DNA of 16,837 bases from Lentibacillus juripiscarius JCM 12147 (GCA_001311805.1 BBCA01000059.1:1-16837); one strand, 5' to 3'; counted from the stretch's first letter, positions 6,934 to 15,566 are shown. The notes: generated from the sequence alone by a model not told the origin. Translations and numbers: made by a program.

Positions 6934-9786
6934 TGGAATCTCCTCCTTTGGACGGGTTAATTGCTTCCTGAATAATCTGCTTTTGCTCGGTTTTGTCAAC
7001 ATTTGGTTCTCCCACTGCAGGTGAAGCGCGGTGTGGACGGCCAACATAGCGTAATGTCTGCCCTTCTTGCAGCAACTCCCGCAAGTAATCATCGACAAAA
7101 TCCCAGCTGCCCATGTTTTGCGGTTCTTCCTGTACCCATACAATTTCCTCCAGGTTCGGAAGTTCTTTCAGCTCTTTTTCAAGTTGCTTTGTCGGGAATG
7201 GATAAATTTGTTCCAATCGAAGAACACGCAGCCAATCAAATTTTTCATCCGAGTCGGCAATTGCCTCTTCAATGTCAACCATTACCTTACCACTTCCGAT
7301 TAACAGCCGCTTGGCATTCTTCTTGCTCACTTTCAAATTTGGCTGCTGGCGCAATGGTTCAAATTTGCCTTCTGTAAATTCTTTCGCCTCCGAAGCAACC
7401 CGCTGGTTACGCAGCAGACTTTTCGGTGTCATTAGTACGAGCGGACGAGCTTCCTCCCTGCCGCGCATAGCCGCTTGACGGCGAATCAAATGGAAAAATT
7501 GAGCTGACGATGTCACATTGGCAACAATCAGGTTATTTTCCGCTGCAAGCTGCAGAAAGCGTTCCAGACGTGCACTGGAATGTTCCGGTCCTTGTCCTTC
7601 ATACCCGTGCGGAAGCAGCATGACAAGGTTTGACTTGTCACCCCATTTTGCACGTGCTGCGGAAATAAACTGGTCAAAAATGACTTGCGCCGCATTGGCA
7701 AAATCCCCAAACTGCGCTTCCCAGATGACAAGCGTGTTAGGTGCCTGAACACTATACCCGTATTCAAATCCTAAAACACCTGCTTCTGAAAGCGGGCTGT
7801 TACGGATGTCGAACGAAGCTTCCGTACCTTCAAGTCCATGCAGCGGGCTGTATTTGTCCCCGGTTTTCGCATCATGAAGAACCATATGCCTGTGTGCAAA
7901 CGTTCCGCGCTCGGTGTCCTGACCTGTCAGGCGAATTGGAATGCCATCATTAAGAATAGATGCATACGTTAAAGCTTCACCGGCACCCCAATCTGCCTTG
8001 TTCCCTTCTTCCAGAACATTTTCGCGTCGTTTGAGAATCCGTTCCAGCTTCCGGAACACGGTAAAACCTTCAGGGCGCTTTTGCATGTCTCTATTCAGTG
8101 CTTTCAGATCTTCCAGTGGTACAGCTGTCTCAAACTGATCCAGTCCATTCGTCAATGCGCTCGGCATCACTTTTGGCTCGGGTTCACCAGTATCGTTTTC
8201 CTTCATGTTTTCATATGTTTCCCGAAGGTTGGCTGTCACCTGTTCCATGACCTTTGTCAGTTCATCAGATTCAACTATGCCATCCTGCTGCAGTTTTTCA
8301 GCGAAAACGCCGGCAGATGTCGGGTGTTCATCTATATTTTTATACAGTTTCGGCTGTGTCGCTCTTGGCTCATCCATTTCATTGTGGCCATAGCGGCGAT
8401 AACCGACAAGATCAATCAAGAAATCCTTATGGAACTTTTGACGATATTCATAAGCCATCGTAATGGCAGCAATACATGCAACCGGGTCATCTGCATTGAC
8501 ATGGATAATCGGAATTTCAAAACCTTTGGCCAAATCGCTGGCGTATCGGGTGGAACGTCCGTCCTGCTGATCAGTTGTATAGCCAAGAAGGTTATTTGCA
8601 ATGATATGCAGCGTTCCGCCTGTCTGATAGCCCGGCAAGCCTTTGAAATTCAACGTTTCCGCAACAACACCTTCACCGATGAATGCCGCATCCCCATGAA
8701 TCAATACTGGCAGAGCTTTTCGGAAGTCCTGCTCCGGATATCCTTTTTGGGAACGGTCATCCTGTCCTGCACGTGTAAATCCTTCCACAACTGGATTAAC
8801 AAATTCCAAATGTGACGGATTGTTGGCAAGAGTGATTCGTGTTCCGGACCGTTCATCATCCGCTTTGACATCTTTTGTTGCTCCAAAGTGGTACTTCACA
8901 TCACCGGTCCAACCATAATTAATGCCTGTTGAACCTTCCGATGGAATCAGTTCTTTATCGGGTGAATGGTGAAACTCGGAGAATATTTTATCAAACGGCT
9001 TACCCAATACGTGTGCAAGGACACTCAGGCGTCCGCGGTGGGCCATCCCCATCATAATATGTTCGATATTGTCTTCAATCGAATTCTGGACAACCTTGTC
9101 AAGCATTGGAACCATCGATGCGAGACCTTCAATGGAAAAGCGCTTCTGGCCGACAAATGTTTTTTGCAGAAACTCCTCGAAGCCTTCCACTTCAGCAAGG
9201 CGCTTCAGCAACCCTTTTTTACGCTCGTTGGAAAAGCCGTCATGGAACCGTGCCGATTCAATATAATCCAGGAGCCACGCCCGTTCATCATCTTTGTTCA
9301 CATGATCATATTCAAAGGTGATTGTTCCGGAGTACAAGGATTTCAGCCGTTCAATGACCTCATATCCATCATCAACACCACTCGGAGCCTGTTCCCACAG
9401 CCAGTTAGCAGGGATATCCCGTAAATCCGCTTCCGTCAGTCCGTAAGTCTCCGGATTAACTAGCTCGGTTTTTCGCCCATCACGTCCTACCGGATAGATA
9501 TCTGACTCAAGATGTCCAAACGACGAATAGCCTCAACAAGTTTCATTGCTGAGGTCAGTTTTTTGACATCTCCTATAGAAGGACCAGATTGTGTCACCTG
9601 CTGAGCTGATTCTGATGTATGACGTACCCGTTCAGGGGCACCGTGCTTGTCAAACAATTCCTTCAGCGAAGAATCTACAGCAGCAGGATCCTCCTTATAT
9701 AATTCGTACTGTTCTTCGATATAACCCATATTGGGACCATGAAAACTCTCCCAGAATCTTTCGTGGGATTCCTCACTCTGTGCCAC
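6920..9786 (-). CDS. odhA: 2-oxoglutarate dehydrogenase E1 component (one frameshift)
   Basis: OdhA is the thiamine-diphosphate-dependent E1 that decarboxylates 2-oxoglutarate and reductively succinylates the lipoyl group of OdhB. The N-terminus has the typical FHGPNMGYIEEQYELYKEDP segment. Then come GMAHRGRLSVLAHVLGKPF, the ThDP-binding stretch starting GDAAFIGEGVVAETLNF, YRRYGHNEMDEP, and the transketolase-like C-terminal half. One frameshift lies at an AAA run (9518-9520, one base short): before it the protein reads EAIRR, and after it, in the other frame, GHLESDIYPVGRDG. Corrected length is 955 residues, normal for Bacillaceae. I prefer the GTG at 9786, which has GGGGGT eight bases upstream. 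The ATG at 9801 has no ribosome site and would include it. First gene of odhA-odhB. Confidence 0.95.
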
Positions 9787-9819
9787 GTCATATACCCCCA
9801 TTAGAAGTTAACTTTATCC

Positions 9820-9881
9820 CCGTTAGATAACGGCCTTTCATATCCATTGTTCATTATAGAACTCTGTCGCAACTTCATCAA
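9820..9881 (-). promoter_or_regulatory. odhA promoter with inverted repeat in the leader
   Basis: On the minus strand TTGATG (9881-9876), a 17-bp spacer and a perfect TATAAT (9858-9853) form a sigma-A promoter about 70 bp before the odhA start. A 14-bp inverted repeat, CCGTTA-GA-TAACGG (9820-9833), lies just downstream in the predicted leader, where a bound repressor would block transcription. The repeat's role is unproven. Confidence 0.75.
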
Positions 9882-9985
9882 CTAATATACCCTATTTCAA
9901 GGGCAGAAACAATAAGCGCCAGGACAGTTCCAAAAATAAAACAATTCGCATAATATGACGTTTTCCTTTAAAACTTGGATAAGAG

Positions 9986-10014
9986 TTCACATCATAGCTA
10001 TAATCAGGTATAAT
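9986..10014 (+). promoter_or_regulatory. sigma-A promoter of the small lipoprotein gene
   Basis: TTCACA (9986-9991), a 17-bp spacer and a perfect TATAAT (10009-10014) form a strong plus-strand promoter. An overlapping alternative is TTGGAT (9975-9980), 18 bp, TATAAT (9999-10004). Confidence 0.75.
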
Positions 10015-10071
10015 GAAGGCATACTAAACGTAACAAAGGCTATGATTCATGCATGAAAAGGAGGATGTTCC

Positions 10072-10173
10072 ATGAAGCTTACATTGTTGATGGGCGTTAT
10101 CATAACATTTCTAGTTTCCTGTTTCACAGCAGGATATGATGCAAAACCAGGTGTACCGAAAAAGAACCAGTAA
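10072..10173 (+). CDS. 33-residue lipoprotein precursor, function unknown
   Basis: This short frame is a complete transcription unit: a good promoter, AAGGAGG seven bases before ATG, 33 codons, TAA, and a perfect terminator 5 bp later. The product begins MKLTLLMGVIITFLVSC, a hydrophobic signal sequence with lipobox LVSC (Cys17). It ends with a 16-residue hydrophilic, basic tail (FTAGYDAKPGVPKKNQ). If processed by Lgt and signal peptidase II it would leave a 17-residue lipopeptide on the outer face of the membrane. I do not recognise the family. It could be a small membrane-anchored peptide, a toxin-like peptide or a lipoprotein-derived signal; the sequence does not decide. It stands alone between two minus-strand operons. 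That the gene is real is well supported. Its function is unknown. Confidence 0.75.
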   Translation: MKLTLLMGVIITFLVSCFTAGYDAKPGVPKKNQ

Positions 10174-10178
10174 AGAAC

Positions 10179-10208
10179 AAAAGCATCGGCATAACAGCCG
10201 ATGCTTTT
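10179..10208. terminator. bidirectional terminator, small lipoprotein gene / trmL
   Basis: AAAAGCATCGGC (10179-10190) and GCCGATGCTTTT (10197-10208) form a perfect 12-bp stem with a 6-nt loop. It ends the plus-strand small gene and the converging minus-strand trmL operon. Confidence 0.92.
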
Positions 10209-10227
10209 CTTATTCGGTGGCAGTACA

Positions 10228-10701
10228 CTAGGCCATTCCGGGAAAGCCACGCTGCCGCAGTACTTCAAATGTAATAATTGCAGCTGTATTCGATAAGTTC
10301 AATGAACGGACCTGGCCACTCATCGGAATACGTAAACATTGGTCCTCTTTTCCTTCCAGAAACTCCGGCGGAAATCCCGAGCCTTCCCGGCCGAATACAA
10401 ACAGTAAATCCTCTTCCATATTACTGAAATCATAATCGGTATAATAATTGGACCCAACATTTTCAATATAATAGAATGTGCCATTGGGATAATTGGCATA
10501 CACTTCCTCAATGGAGTCATATTCCCGAACATCTGTATATTGCCAGTAATCAAGCCCGGCACGGCGAACCATTTTGTCACTTGTCGAGAATCCCAAAGGA
10601 CGGATCAGATGCAATGTGGCCCCTGACCCTAGGCAAGTTCTTGCAATATTCCCGGTATTAGCTGGTATTTCCGGCTGATATAGTACAATATGCAAACCCA
10701 C
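10228..10701 (-). CDS. trmL: tRNA (cytidine/uridine-2'-O-)-methyltransferase TrmL (CspR/YibK)
   Basis: TrmL is a small SPOUT-fold enzyme that methylates the 2'-OH of the wobble base of tRNA-Leu isoacceptors, using S-adenosylmethionine. The 157 residues match the usual length. Motifs visible are PEIPANTGNIARTC at the N-terminus, FGREGSGFPPEF in the middle and IPMSGQVRSLNLSNTAAI at the C-terminus, the last forming the knot that binds the methyl donor. The start is GTG 10701, with GAGGAG upstream. In B. subtilis the homologue cspR follows queG (yhbA) and yhbB, the same neighbours as here. It is the last gene of the operon and ends 20 bp before a strong terminator. The frame is intact. Confidence 0.95.
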   Translation of the reverse strand: MGLHIVLYQPEIPANTGNIARTCLGSGATLHLIRPLGFSTSDKMVRRAGLDYWQYTDVREYDSIEEVYANYPNGTFYYIENVGSNYYTDYDFSNMEEDLLFVFGREGSGFPPEFLEGKEDQCLRIPMSGQVRSLNLSNTAAIITFEVLRQRGFPGMA

Positions 10702-10731
10702 GTTTCTTCTCCTCTTTCCTTCACATTTTCA

Positions 10732-10759
10732 GTTCAAAAAGTCCGCCTCCTTTTTGAAC
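10732..10759. repeat. 28-bp ends-only copy of the 173-bp repeat
   Basis: GTTCAAAAAGTCCG (10732-10745) is followed directly by CCTCCTTTTTGAAC (10746-10759). These are the two 14-bp ends of the element at 187-359, in reverse orientation and with the whole interior absent. The result is a 10-bp perfect stem with an 8-nt loop between the amidase and trmL genes, which may act as a weak terminator or an mRNA processing structure. Confidence 0.65.
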
Positions 10760-10775
10760 ACGCACTATTATAGCA

Positions 10776-11634
10776 TTACTCACCAATTCGGAAAAATTTA
10801 TATTGTGTATCCGGTGTCCATGCGAGTGAATCTTCATATGACCAGTAACGGTTCCGGCTGTTATCTGTATGTGCATTGACAAGGGGCATGCCATCCGGGT
10901 CTTTGGCGACAACAATCGTGTTATGATCCCATCTGCCATCCCCTGCAAAGTCATAGCAAATAATATCACCTGGTATCAGATCGCTTGCTGACTCCATTTC
11001 TTTTCCTTTTAATCCCGCAGTTGATCCGCTTAAATACCACCGGAGTGAATGAGCCACTGCCCAGCTGTAACTCCAATTATCCTCCCCATACCACCAGCCA
11101 CTTTCACGGTCGGGGGCTCCACGCATGGGCGCACCTCCAGCCCTCATGCATTGTGACACAAAATTAGTGCAGTCCACGTCAAAACTTCCTATATTCCGGA
11201 TTATAGCTGTTCCACCATCGTTCCGCATACTGAACAGCAGCACGTCTGTCATAATCAAATCGTTCAACTGATCTGTTTTCCCCTGTGGCATTGGAAACAG
11301 GGTGGGTATGCCCGGGCTCCACGGGTTCGGCATCCCTTTCCACTCGCCAGTGCCCGGTAATTCTGTCATCTTCCAACTGAAACCAATACGGTATTACTTG
11401 TTCTTCTCTAATAAACTTACCATTTTGCCTGATCAGCAATGCCAAATGAAGCAAATACTGGTACACTGTCTGTTTACCGTACCTAATGGATTCAAAAACA
11501 TGTCCATGGCCGGTAATCCGGGCAATCTCCGCTCCTCGCTCACGATATGATGTTTTTTTTCGCTGCCACCAGCCGGCTTGGTCATCAGACGCCAATTGAA
11601 AAAATTCCAGCCAAGTATCTTTCACTTTTTCCAT
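10776..11634 (-). CDS. putative amidase-domain protein (YhbB-like, one frameshift)
   Basis: The C-terminal half is an amidase_6-type papain-like hydrolase domain, expected to act on peptide or amide bonds such as those in cell-wall peptides. It shows the nucleophile motif DCTNFVSQ, then [23 protein letters not shown], and the His motif [17 protein letters not shown], and ends in [12 protein letters not shown]. The N-terminal half (about residues 1-140) is charged and Trp-rich with no motif I know. One frameshift lies at AAAA 11181-11184 (one base extra): the protein should read NPEYRKF directly into DVDCTNF. Corrected length is 285 residues. ATG 11634 has GGAGGGG upstream. No signal peptide is seen, although the domain is usually linked to the envelope. 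Position between queG and trmL matches B. subtilis YhbB. Confidence 0.83.
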
Positions 11635-11642
11635 AAAAAATC

Positions 11643-11667
11643 CCCTCCAATACCAGTATATGGAGGG
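11643..11667 (-). promoter_or_regulatory. hairpin covering the ribosome site of the amidase gene
   Basis: On the minus strand CCCTCCA (11667-11661) can pair with TGGAGGG (11649-11643), and the inner bases add up to three more pairs. The 3' arm contains the Shine-Dalgarno sequence of the amidase gene, and six T follow just before the ATG. The structure could mask the ribosome site or act as a weak terminator after ogt. Confidence 0.55.
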
Positions 11668-11704
11668 AATGGCTGTCCAAAGCACCATCCATTCACAATC
11701 AGAA

Positions 11705-12223
11705 TCAACCGCTCGAAATGGTTTTTTCAAGTGCCAGCAGGAATTCTTTCTTATCCAGTCCACCGCCATAACCAATCATTTTCCCGTCAGCGCCTATCAC
11801 ACGGTGGCACGGGACTACAATCGATAGCGGATTTTTATTAACGGCGCCTCCTGCAGCACGCACGGCTTTAGGGTTTCCAATTGCTTGTGCAATACCTTTA
11901 TACGCTGTCGTTTCACCATATGGAATAAAGTCGTAAAGCGCCTGCCAGATTTGTTTCTGAAATGGGGTCCCGTGAAACTTGAATGGAAAAGAAAACGCTT
12001 GACGCGCACCATGAAAATATTCCTGAAGTTCCTGCTTAGCCTGCTCCACCTGTTCGGGACTATGGACAAAACTTCTATCCGGAAAATACCGTTTTACCCA
12101 AGCTGCCATCTTGTTATTCATCGATTGAAACGACCCATATTCCACGCGTACAATGTTCTCCCCATCACCAACAATCAGCATTGTCCCGACTGGCGTTTCC
12201 ACCTCATCATAATAAAGTGTCAT
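11705..12223 (-). CDS. ogt: methylated-DNA--[protein]-cysteine S-methyltransferase
   Basis: This suicide repair protein transfers an alkyl group from O6-alkylguanine or O4-alkylthymine in DNA to its own cysteine. It has 172 residues. An N-terminal RNase-H-like domain precedes the C-terminal DNA-binding and catalytic domain: TPFQKQIWQALYDFIPYGETTAY, RAAGGAVNKNPLSIVVPCHRVIG with the acceptor Cys139, and GYGGGLDKKEFLLALE. It is soluble and cytoplasmic. ATG 12223 is preceded by AGCAGG at normal spacing. It lies 41 bp after queG and 70 bp before the amidase gene, interrupting a gene order that B. subtilis keeps without it, so it may be an insertion into the operon. The frame is intact. Confidence 0.95.
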   Translation of the reverse strand: MTLYYDEVETPVGTMLIVGDGENIVRVEYGSFQSMNNKMAAWVKRYFPDRSFVHSPEQVEQAKQELQEYFHGARQAFSFPFKFHGTPFQKQIWQALYDFIPYGETTAYKGIAQAIGNPKAVRAAGGAVNKNPLSIVVPCHRVIGADGKMIGYGGGLDKKEFLLALEKTISSG

Positions 12224-12264
12224 GACAAAACCTGCTCTCCCTCAGAATTGCTTCTTTAAATGCG

Positions 12265-13400
12265 TTAAACAACCTCTTTAAATGCCAGACCTTTTTCCAT
12301 TTCAGCCAATACCTCTTCATCCGTTTCCTTCTCCATCGCTTCTCTAATCGCTGCAAATGCTTCTTTTATTCCGATTTTGCCAAGTGACCATGCAGCTGTG
12401 CCACGGATGACAGGTCGTGGATCGTTGTTCATGACCGCAATCATGTCATCGACAGCCGTTTCATCTTTATAATGCCCGAGCGCCAGCAGTGCATTTCGCT
12501 GCAGTGGCTTCTTGCCACGCCACGATCCAGCAATATGGCCAAACGTTTCTTTGAACTCCCGGTTGGAAATCCGCAGCATCGGTTTAAGCTTTGGCTTGGC
12601 AACATCCGGCTCTGGTTCAAATTCCGGATGGTTGTGAAAATCAACGTGTTTGTTGTACGGACAGACGACCTGACACGTATCGAAGCCGTAAATAAGTTCC
12701 CCATTTTCGGCCGAAATTCATCAGGCAAAAAGTCCTTCGTCTGTGTTAGAAAAGCAAGGCACCGCTGGGCATTCAGCTGACCGCCCTGTACAAGGGCACC
12801 GGTCGGACAGGCGTCCAGACATTTGGTGCAGGATCCACAGCCGTCTTCAAGCGGGGTATCCGGCACAAACGGAACATTGGTAATCAGTTCACCGAGATAA
12901 ACATAAGAGCCAAATTCCGGCGTGATGATGGCAGTGTTTTTTCCGCTGAATCCAATCCCAGCCCTTTCAGCAACCGCGCGATCAGATAATTCACCCGTAT
13001 CAACCATCAACTTCGTACTGGCATCCGGTATTTTATCCTCAATAAAGGCAGAAAGTTTTTCCAGCTTCTCCCTTAATACTTTATGGTAATCCACACCCCA
13101 GGAAGCGCGGCAGAAAACACCACGCCGCTCCTCCTTCGTGCTTTTTGGACCATTTTTCATCCGGGAAGGATAGGCCAAGGCAATCGAAATGATTGATTTT
13201 GCTTCCGGCAGCAGACGATCTGGTTCTGTTCTTTCTTCAATCGAGCCTTTCTCAAAGCCGGATTGATAACCCAGCTTCTGTTGCCGTTTCAGCCGATCTT
13301 TCAAGCTGTCAAATACATCCGCTGAAGCAAAACCAATTTTATCAATGCCAATTTCTTTGCTGTAATCGATTATTTCCTGTCTAAGCTGATCCGTGTTCAT
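12265..13400 (-). CDS. queG: epoxyqueuosine reductase QueG (one frameshift)
   Basis: QueG performs the last step of queuosine synthesis, reducing epoxyqueuosine in the tRNA wobble position with cobalamin and two [4Fe-4S] clusters. The N-terminal DUF1730 part includes VDTGELSDRAVAERAGIGFSG, which holds the catalytic Asp. The ferredoxin-like part has CGSCTKCLDACPTGAL, QRC and a second cluster motif. A C-terminal HEAT-like repeat part (RNALLALGHYKDE, RGTAAWSLGKIG) follows. A frameshift at CCCC 12699-12702 (one base missing) splits it; corrected length is 378 residues. The second cluster motif reads GFDTCQVVCP, where GCDxCQ is expected: one Cys is Phe (TTC for TGC). ATG 13400 follows AAGGAGGGG. 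It starts 25 bp after the ATPase gene. Confidence 0.93.
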
Positions 13401-13425
13401 CCTACCCCTCCTTTCCGTCCTGTTG

Positions 13426-15133
13426 TCAGCGCGCCTGTCTGACCGAAGCTGTGCGCATCCGGTTTAGCACAGCGGCGATTTCATATCTTCTTGGACGAGC
13501 GATATCACCTGGGTGCTGGTCCTTAAACACAGCAAAAGATGCCAGCCCCTTTTGGTCCATTTGCTGTTCAATATCATCCAGCAGGCTGTGAAGCGTTCTT
13601 TCTCCAAGCGCATTTGTACGGTCCAAGTGCTGGATAATTTCCGCAATCATTCGTGTTTGTGACGCATCCACAAGCTGCTCGGTATCACGGAATGTTATAT
13701 CAGTCCGGCCCATGATGATGGTTGTCAGCCCTTTTGCTTGTGTTTTGGATTTATTCCCTTTTTTAGTCTGCAGTGTTTGCTGCTGGAAAGTCCGGCTGCT
13801 GACGGCACCAAATGTATCATCATCGAGTGCCTCCCGGTTGATCGGGCTGTCCGCCACAATGGACTTCGCCTCTCCAGTTACATCGTAGGGGACATATGCT
13901 TCCATCATGATCACCTTGTCTGCAACATCAAAATAATCACCCGAGCCGCCCATAACCAGAATAGTAGAAACATCAAGGTTGTCGCGCATTTGCTTTATTT
14001 TATCAATAAACGGCGTAATCGGCTCTTTATCCTTATGGACCAGCTTCTGCATCCGTTCATCACGAATCATGAAGTTTGTGGCACTTGTATCTTCATCAAT
14101 CAGAAGCGTTGTCGCCCCTGCTTCCAGCGCCTCCATTACATTGGCGGCCTGTGATGTACTTCCACTGGCATTTTCGGTAGAGAAGAAGTGTGTATCCTGG
14201 CGGTGAGGCAAATTATTGATGAACGGTGAAATGTTAACGCCCGTGACTTGCCTTCCGTCTTCCGCACGTATCTTCACGGCATCCGGATCTGTCAGAACAT
14301 ACTCACGTCCATCGCCTTTTACGTGGTAATACACACCGCGCTCCATCGCCTCCAGGATCGTGCTTTTACCATGATAGCCACCACCTGCAATCAGGGTAAT
14401 GCCCTTTTTAACAGCCATGCCGGTGATTGGCTCATTACGATATGGCACCTGGATTTCCACTTCCGTTTCTTTCGGGCTCTGAAACGGTACCGCCTTCTTC
14501 AGCGGCCGATTACTCACACCGCTCTCTCTTGGCAGAATGGATCCATTGGCAATAAATGCGATCCAGTCATTGCTGTGCATGGCTTCCCTGATTGCTTCCT
14601 GCTGATCAGCGAGCTGCACAGCGTTTTCAACTTCCTCATCTGTTATGGAAAAAACAGATTCTTTTAAAATGGCAGGAATAGCTTGCATGAACAATTTTTC
14701 TGCTTCTCTGCCATTAATCTTCCGTCCATTTGCCGGCAGCCCGATGGAGATGCACACCGTAATCGAGCTGGAGTCAGCCTGGACCGCACTGCGCTCAAGT
14801 ACCTCCTGGCCCGGGCGATCAAATTGAATGCTCCCACTTTTCCCGGAACCTTTAATGGAAAATTTGCCTTTTGCAATCGCCTCTCCCACTTTGCGGGCAA
14901 GGATATCTTCGGTTGCCACTCTTCGTGCGTAGGATGCAAACCAGTCATCCTTCATCGGGCGTTTCTTAGCCGGTATGACCACCCGAATCTTGGATGGTGC
15001 TGCAAACGGATCACCCTGCACGTAATCAATATATAAATCAAAATCGGAAAATTTGTAGTGACCTTGCAAACTTTTGTACGCTTTATACCCTTTTCCGTCT
15101 ATTTGCTGTAACGTCTGCGCTAAATTTCTTCAT
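13426..15133 (-). CDS. ABC-class ATPase domain protein (COG3044 / ABC_ATPase family), N-terminal frameshift
   Basis: This is a soluble predicted ATPase of the ABC class, a conserved family without a firm function. Walker A is GGGYHGKST (about residues 250-258), a signature-like SGSTSQA lies at about 323-329, and Walker B is TLLIDED (about 342-348). The C-terminus has MGRTDITFRDTEQLVD. There are no membrane segments. The family normally begins about 20 residues before the long open frame. That segment (QTLQQIDGKGYKAYKSL) is present upstream, and adding an ATG at 15133 with GAGGGA before it requires removing one base in the AAATTT at 15122-15127. Corrected length is 568 residues, normal for the family. 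It is the first gene of the queG-ogt-amidase-trmL operon, with a promoter at 15167-15195. Confidence 0.88.
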
Positions 15134-15166
15134 AAAAATCCCTCAATTAATGATAGTGTCAAATTC

Positions 15167-15195
15167 AGAATACACGCTGCCGAAAACAGTTTCAA
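15167..15195 (-). promoter_or_regulatory. sigma-A promoter of the ATPase-queG operon
   Basis: On the minus strand TTGAAA (15195-15190), a 17-bp spacer and TATTCT (15172-15167) lie about 34 bp before the ATPase start. Confidence 0.6.
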
Positions 15196-15230
15196 GTAAA
15201 GCGGCGGGAAGCCAGACAGCTTATACAATG

Positions 15231-15271
15231 AAAAAAACGCAATGCTTCGGATGATGGCGAAACACTGCGTT
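15231..15271 (-). terminator. tRNA-Gly terminator
   Basis: On the minus strand a 14-bp stem with two G-U pairs (AACGCAGTGTTTCG against CGAAGCATTGCGTT) and an 8-nt loop runs into seven T. It begins 12 bp after the tRNA. Confidence 0.9.
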
Positions 15272-15283
15272 ACGACTTATGTA

Positions 15284-15357
15284 TGGAGCGGGTGATGGGA
15301 ATCGAACCCACGACATCAGCTTGGAAGGCTGAGGTTTTACCACTAAACTACACCCGC
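15284..15357 (-). tRNA. trnG: tRNA-Gly, anticodon TCC
   Basis: The 74-nt gene folds as a standard cloverleaf: acceptor GCGGGTG with CACCCGC, D-arm GTTTAGTGGTAAAAC, anticodon stem CTCAGC..GCTGA with loop CTTCCAA giving anticodon TCC, and T-arm GTGGGTTCGATTCCCAT. The CCA end is encoded. It reads GGA and, by wobble, GGG codons. It has its own promoter and terminator, so it is a single-gene transcript rather than part of an rRNA-linked tRNA cluster. Confidence 0.97.
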
Positions 15358-15408
15358 ATGTATATATAGAAACGTGCATGATTTTGTCCTTTTGTCGGAA
15401 CAAGATAT

Positions 15409-15437
15409 AGTATACCGTTTTAGAAAGAGGATGTCAA
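15409..15437 (-). promoter_or_regulatory. tRNA-Gly promoter
   Basis: On the minus strand a perfect TTGACA (15437-15432), a 17-bp spacer and TATACT (15414-15409) lie about 50 bp before the mature 5' end of the tRNA. Confidence 0.9.
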
Positions 15438-15514
15438 CAGTTTTTTGATTTTGTCACGTTAAAAATTGCGATAGCTGCCTTTTTGATTAAAGTCCTATAC
15501 ACAAAAGAGCTCCA

Positions 15515-15534
15515 CCCCGCTGTATCAAGCGGGG
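15515..15534 (-). terminator. probable fnr terminator
   Basis: CCCCGCT (15515-15521) and AGCGGGG (15528-15534) form a 7-bp GC-rich stem with a 6-nt loop about 30 bp past the fnr stop. On the minus strand the T-run (CTCTTTT) comes several bases after the stem, so it is not a perfect terminator. Confidence 0.6.
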
Positions 15535-15566
15535 CAATTTTAAAAGGATTCCAGGGAAAGCTCCGT

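Noticed and set aside
8081..8815. Plus-strand open frame of 244 codons
   Set aside because: It lies wholly antisense to the well-conserved odhA and looks like a compositional shadow.
15221..15403. Minus-strand frame of 60 codons across the tRNA gene
   Set aside because: It is simply the tRNA-Gly and its terminator read as codons.
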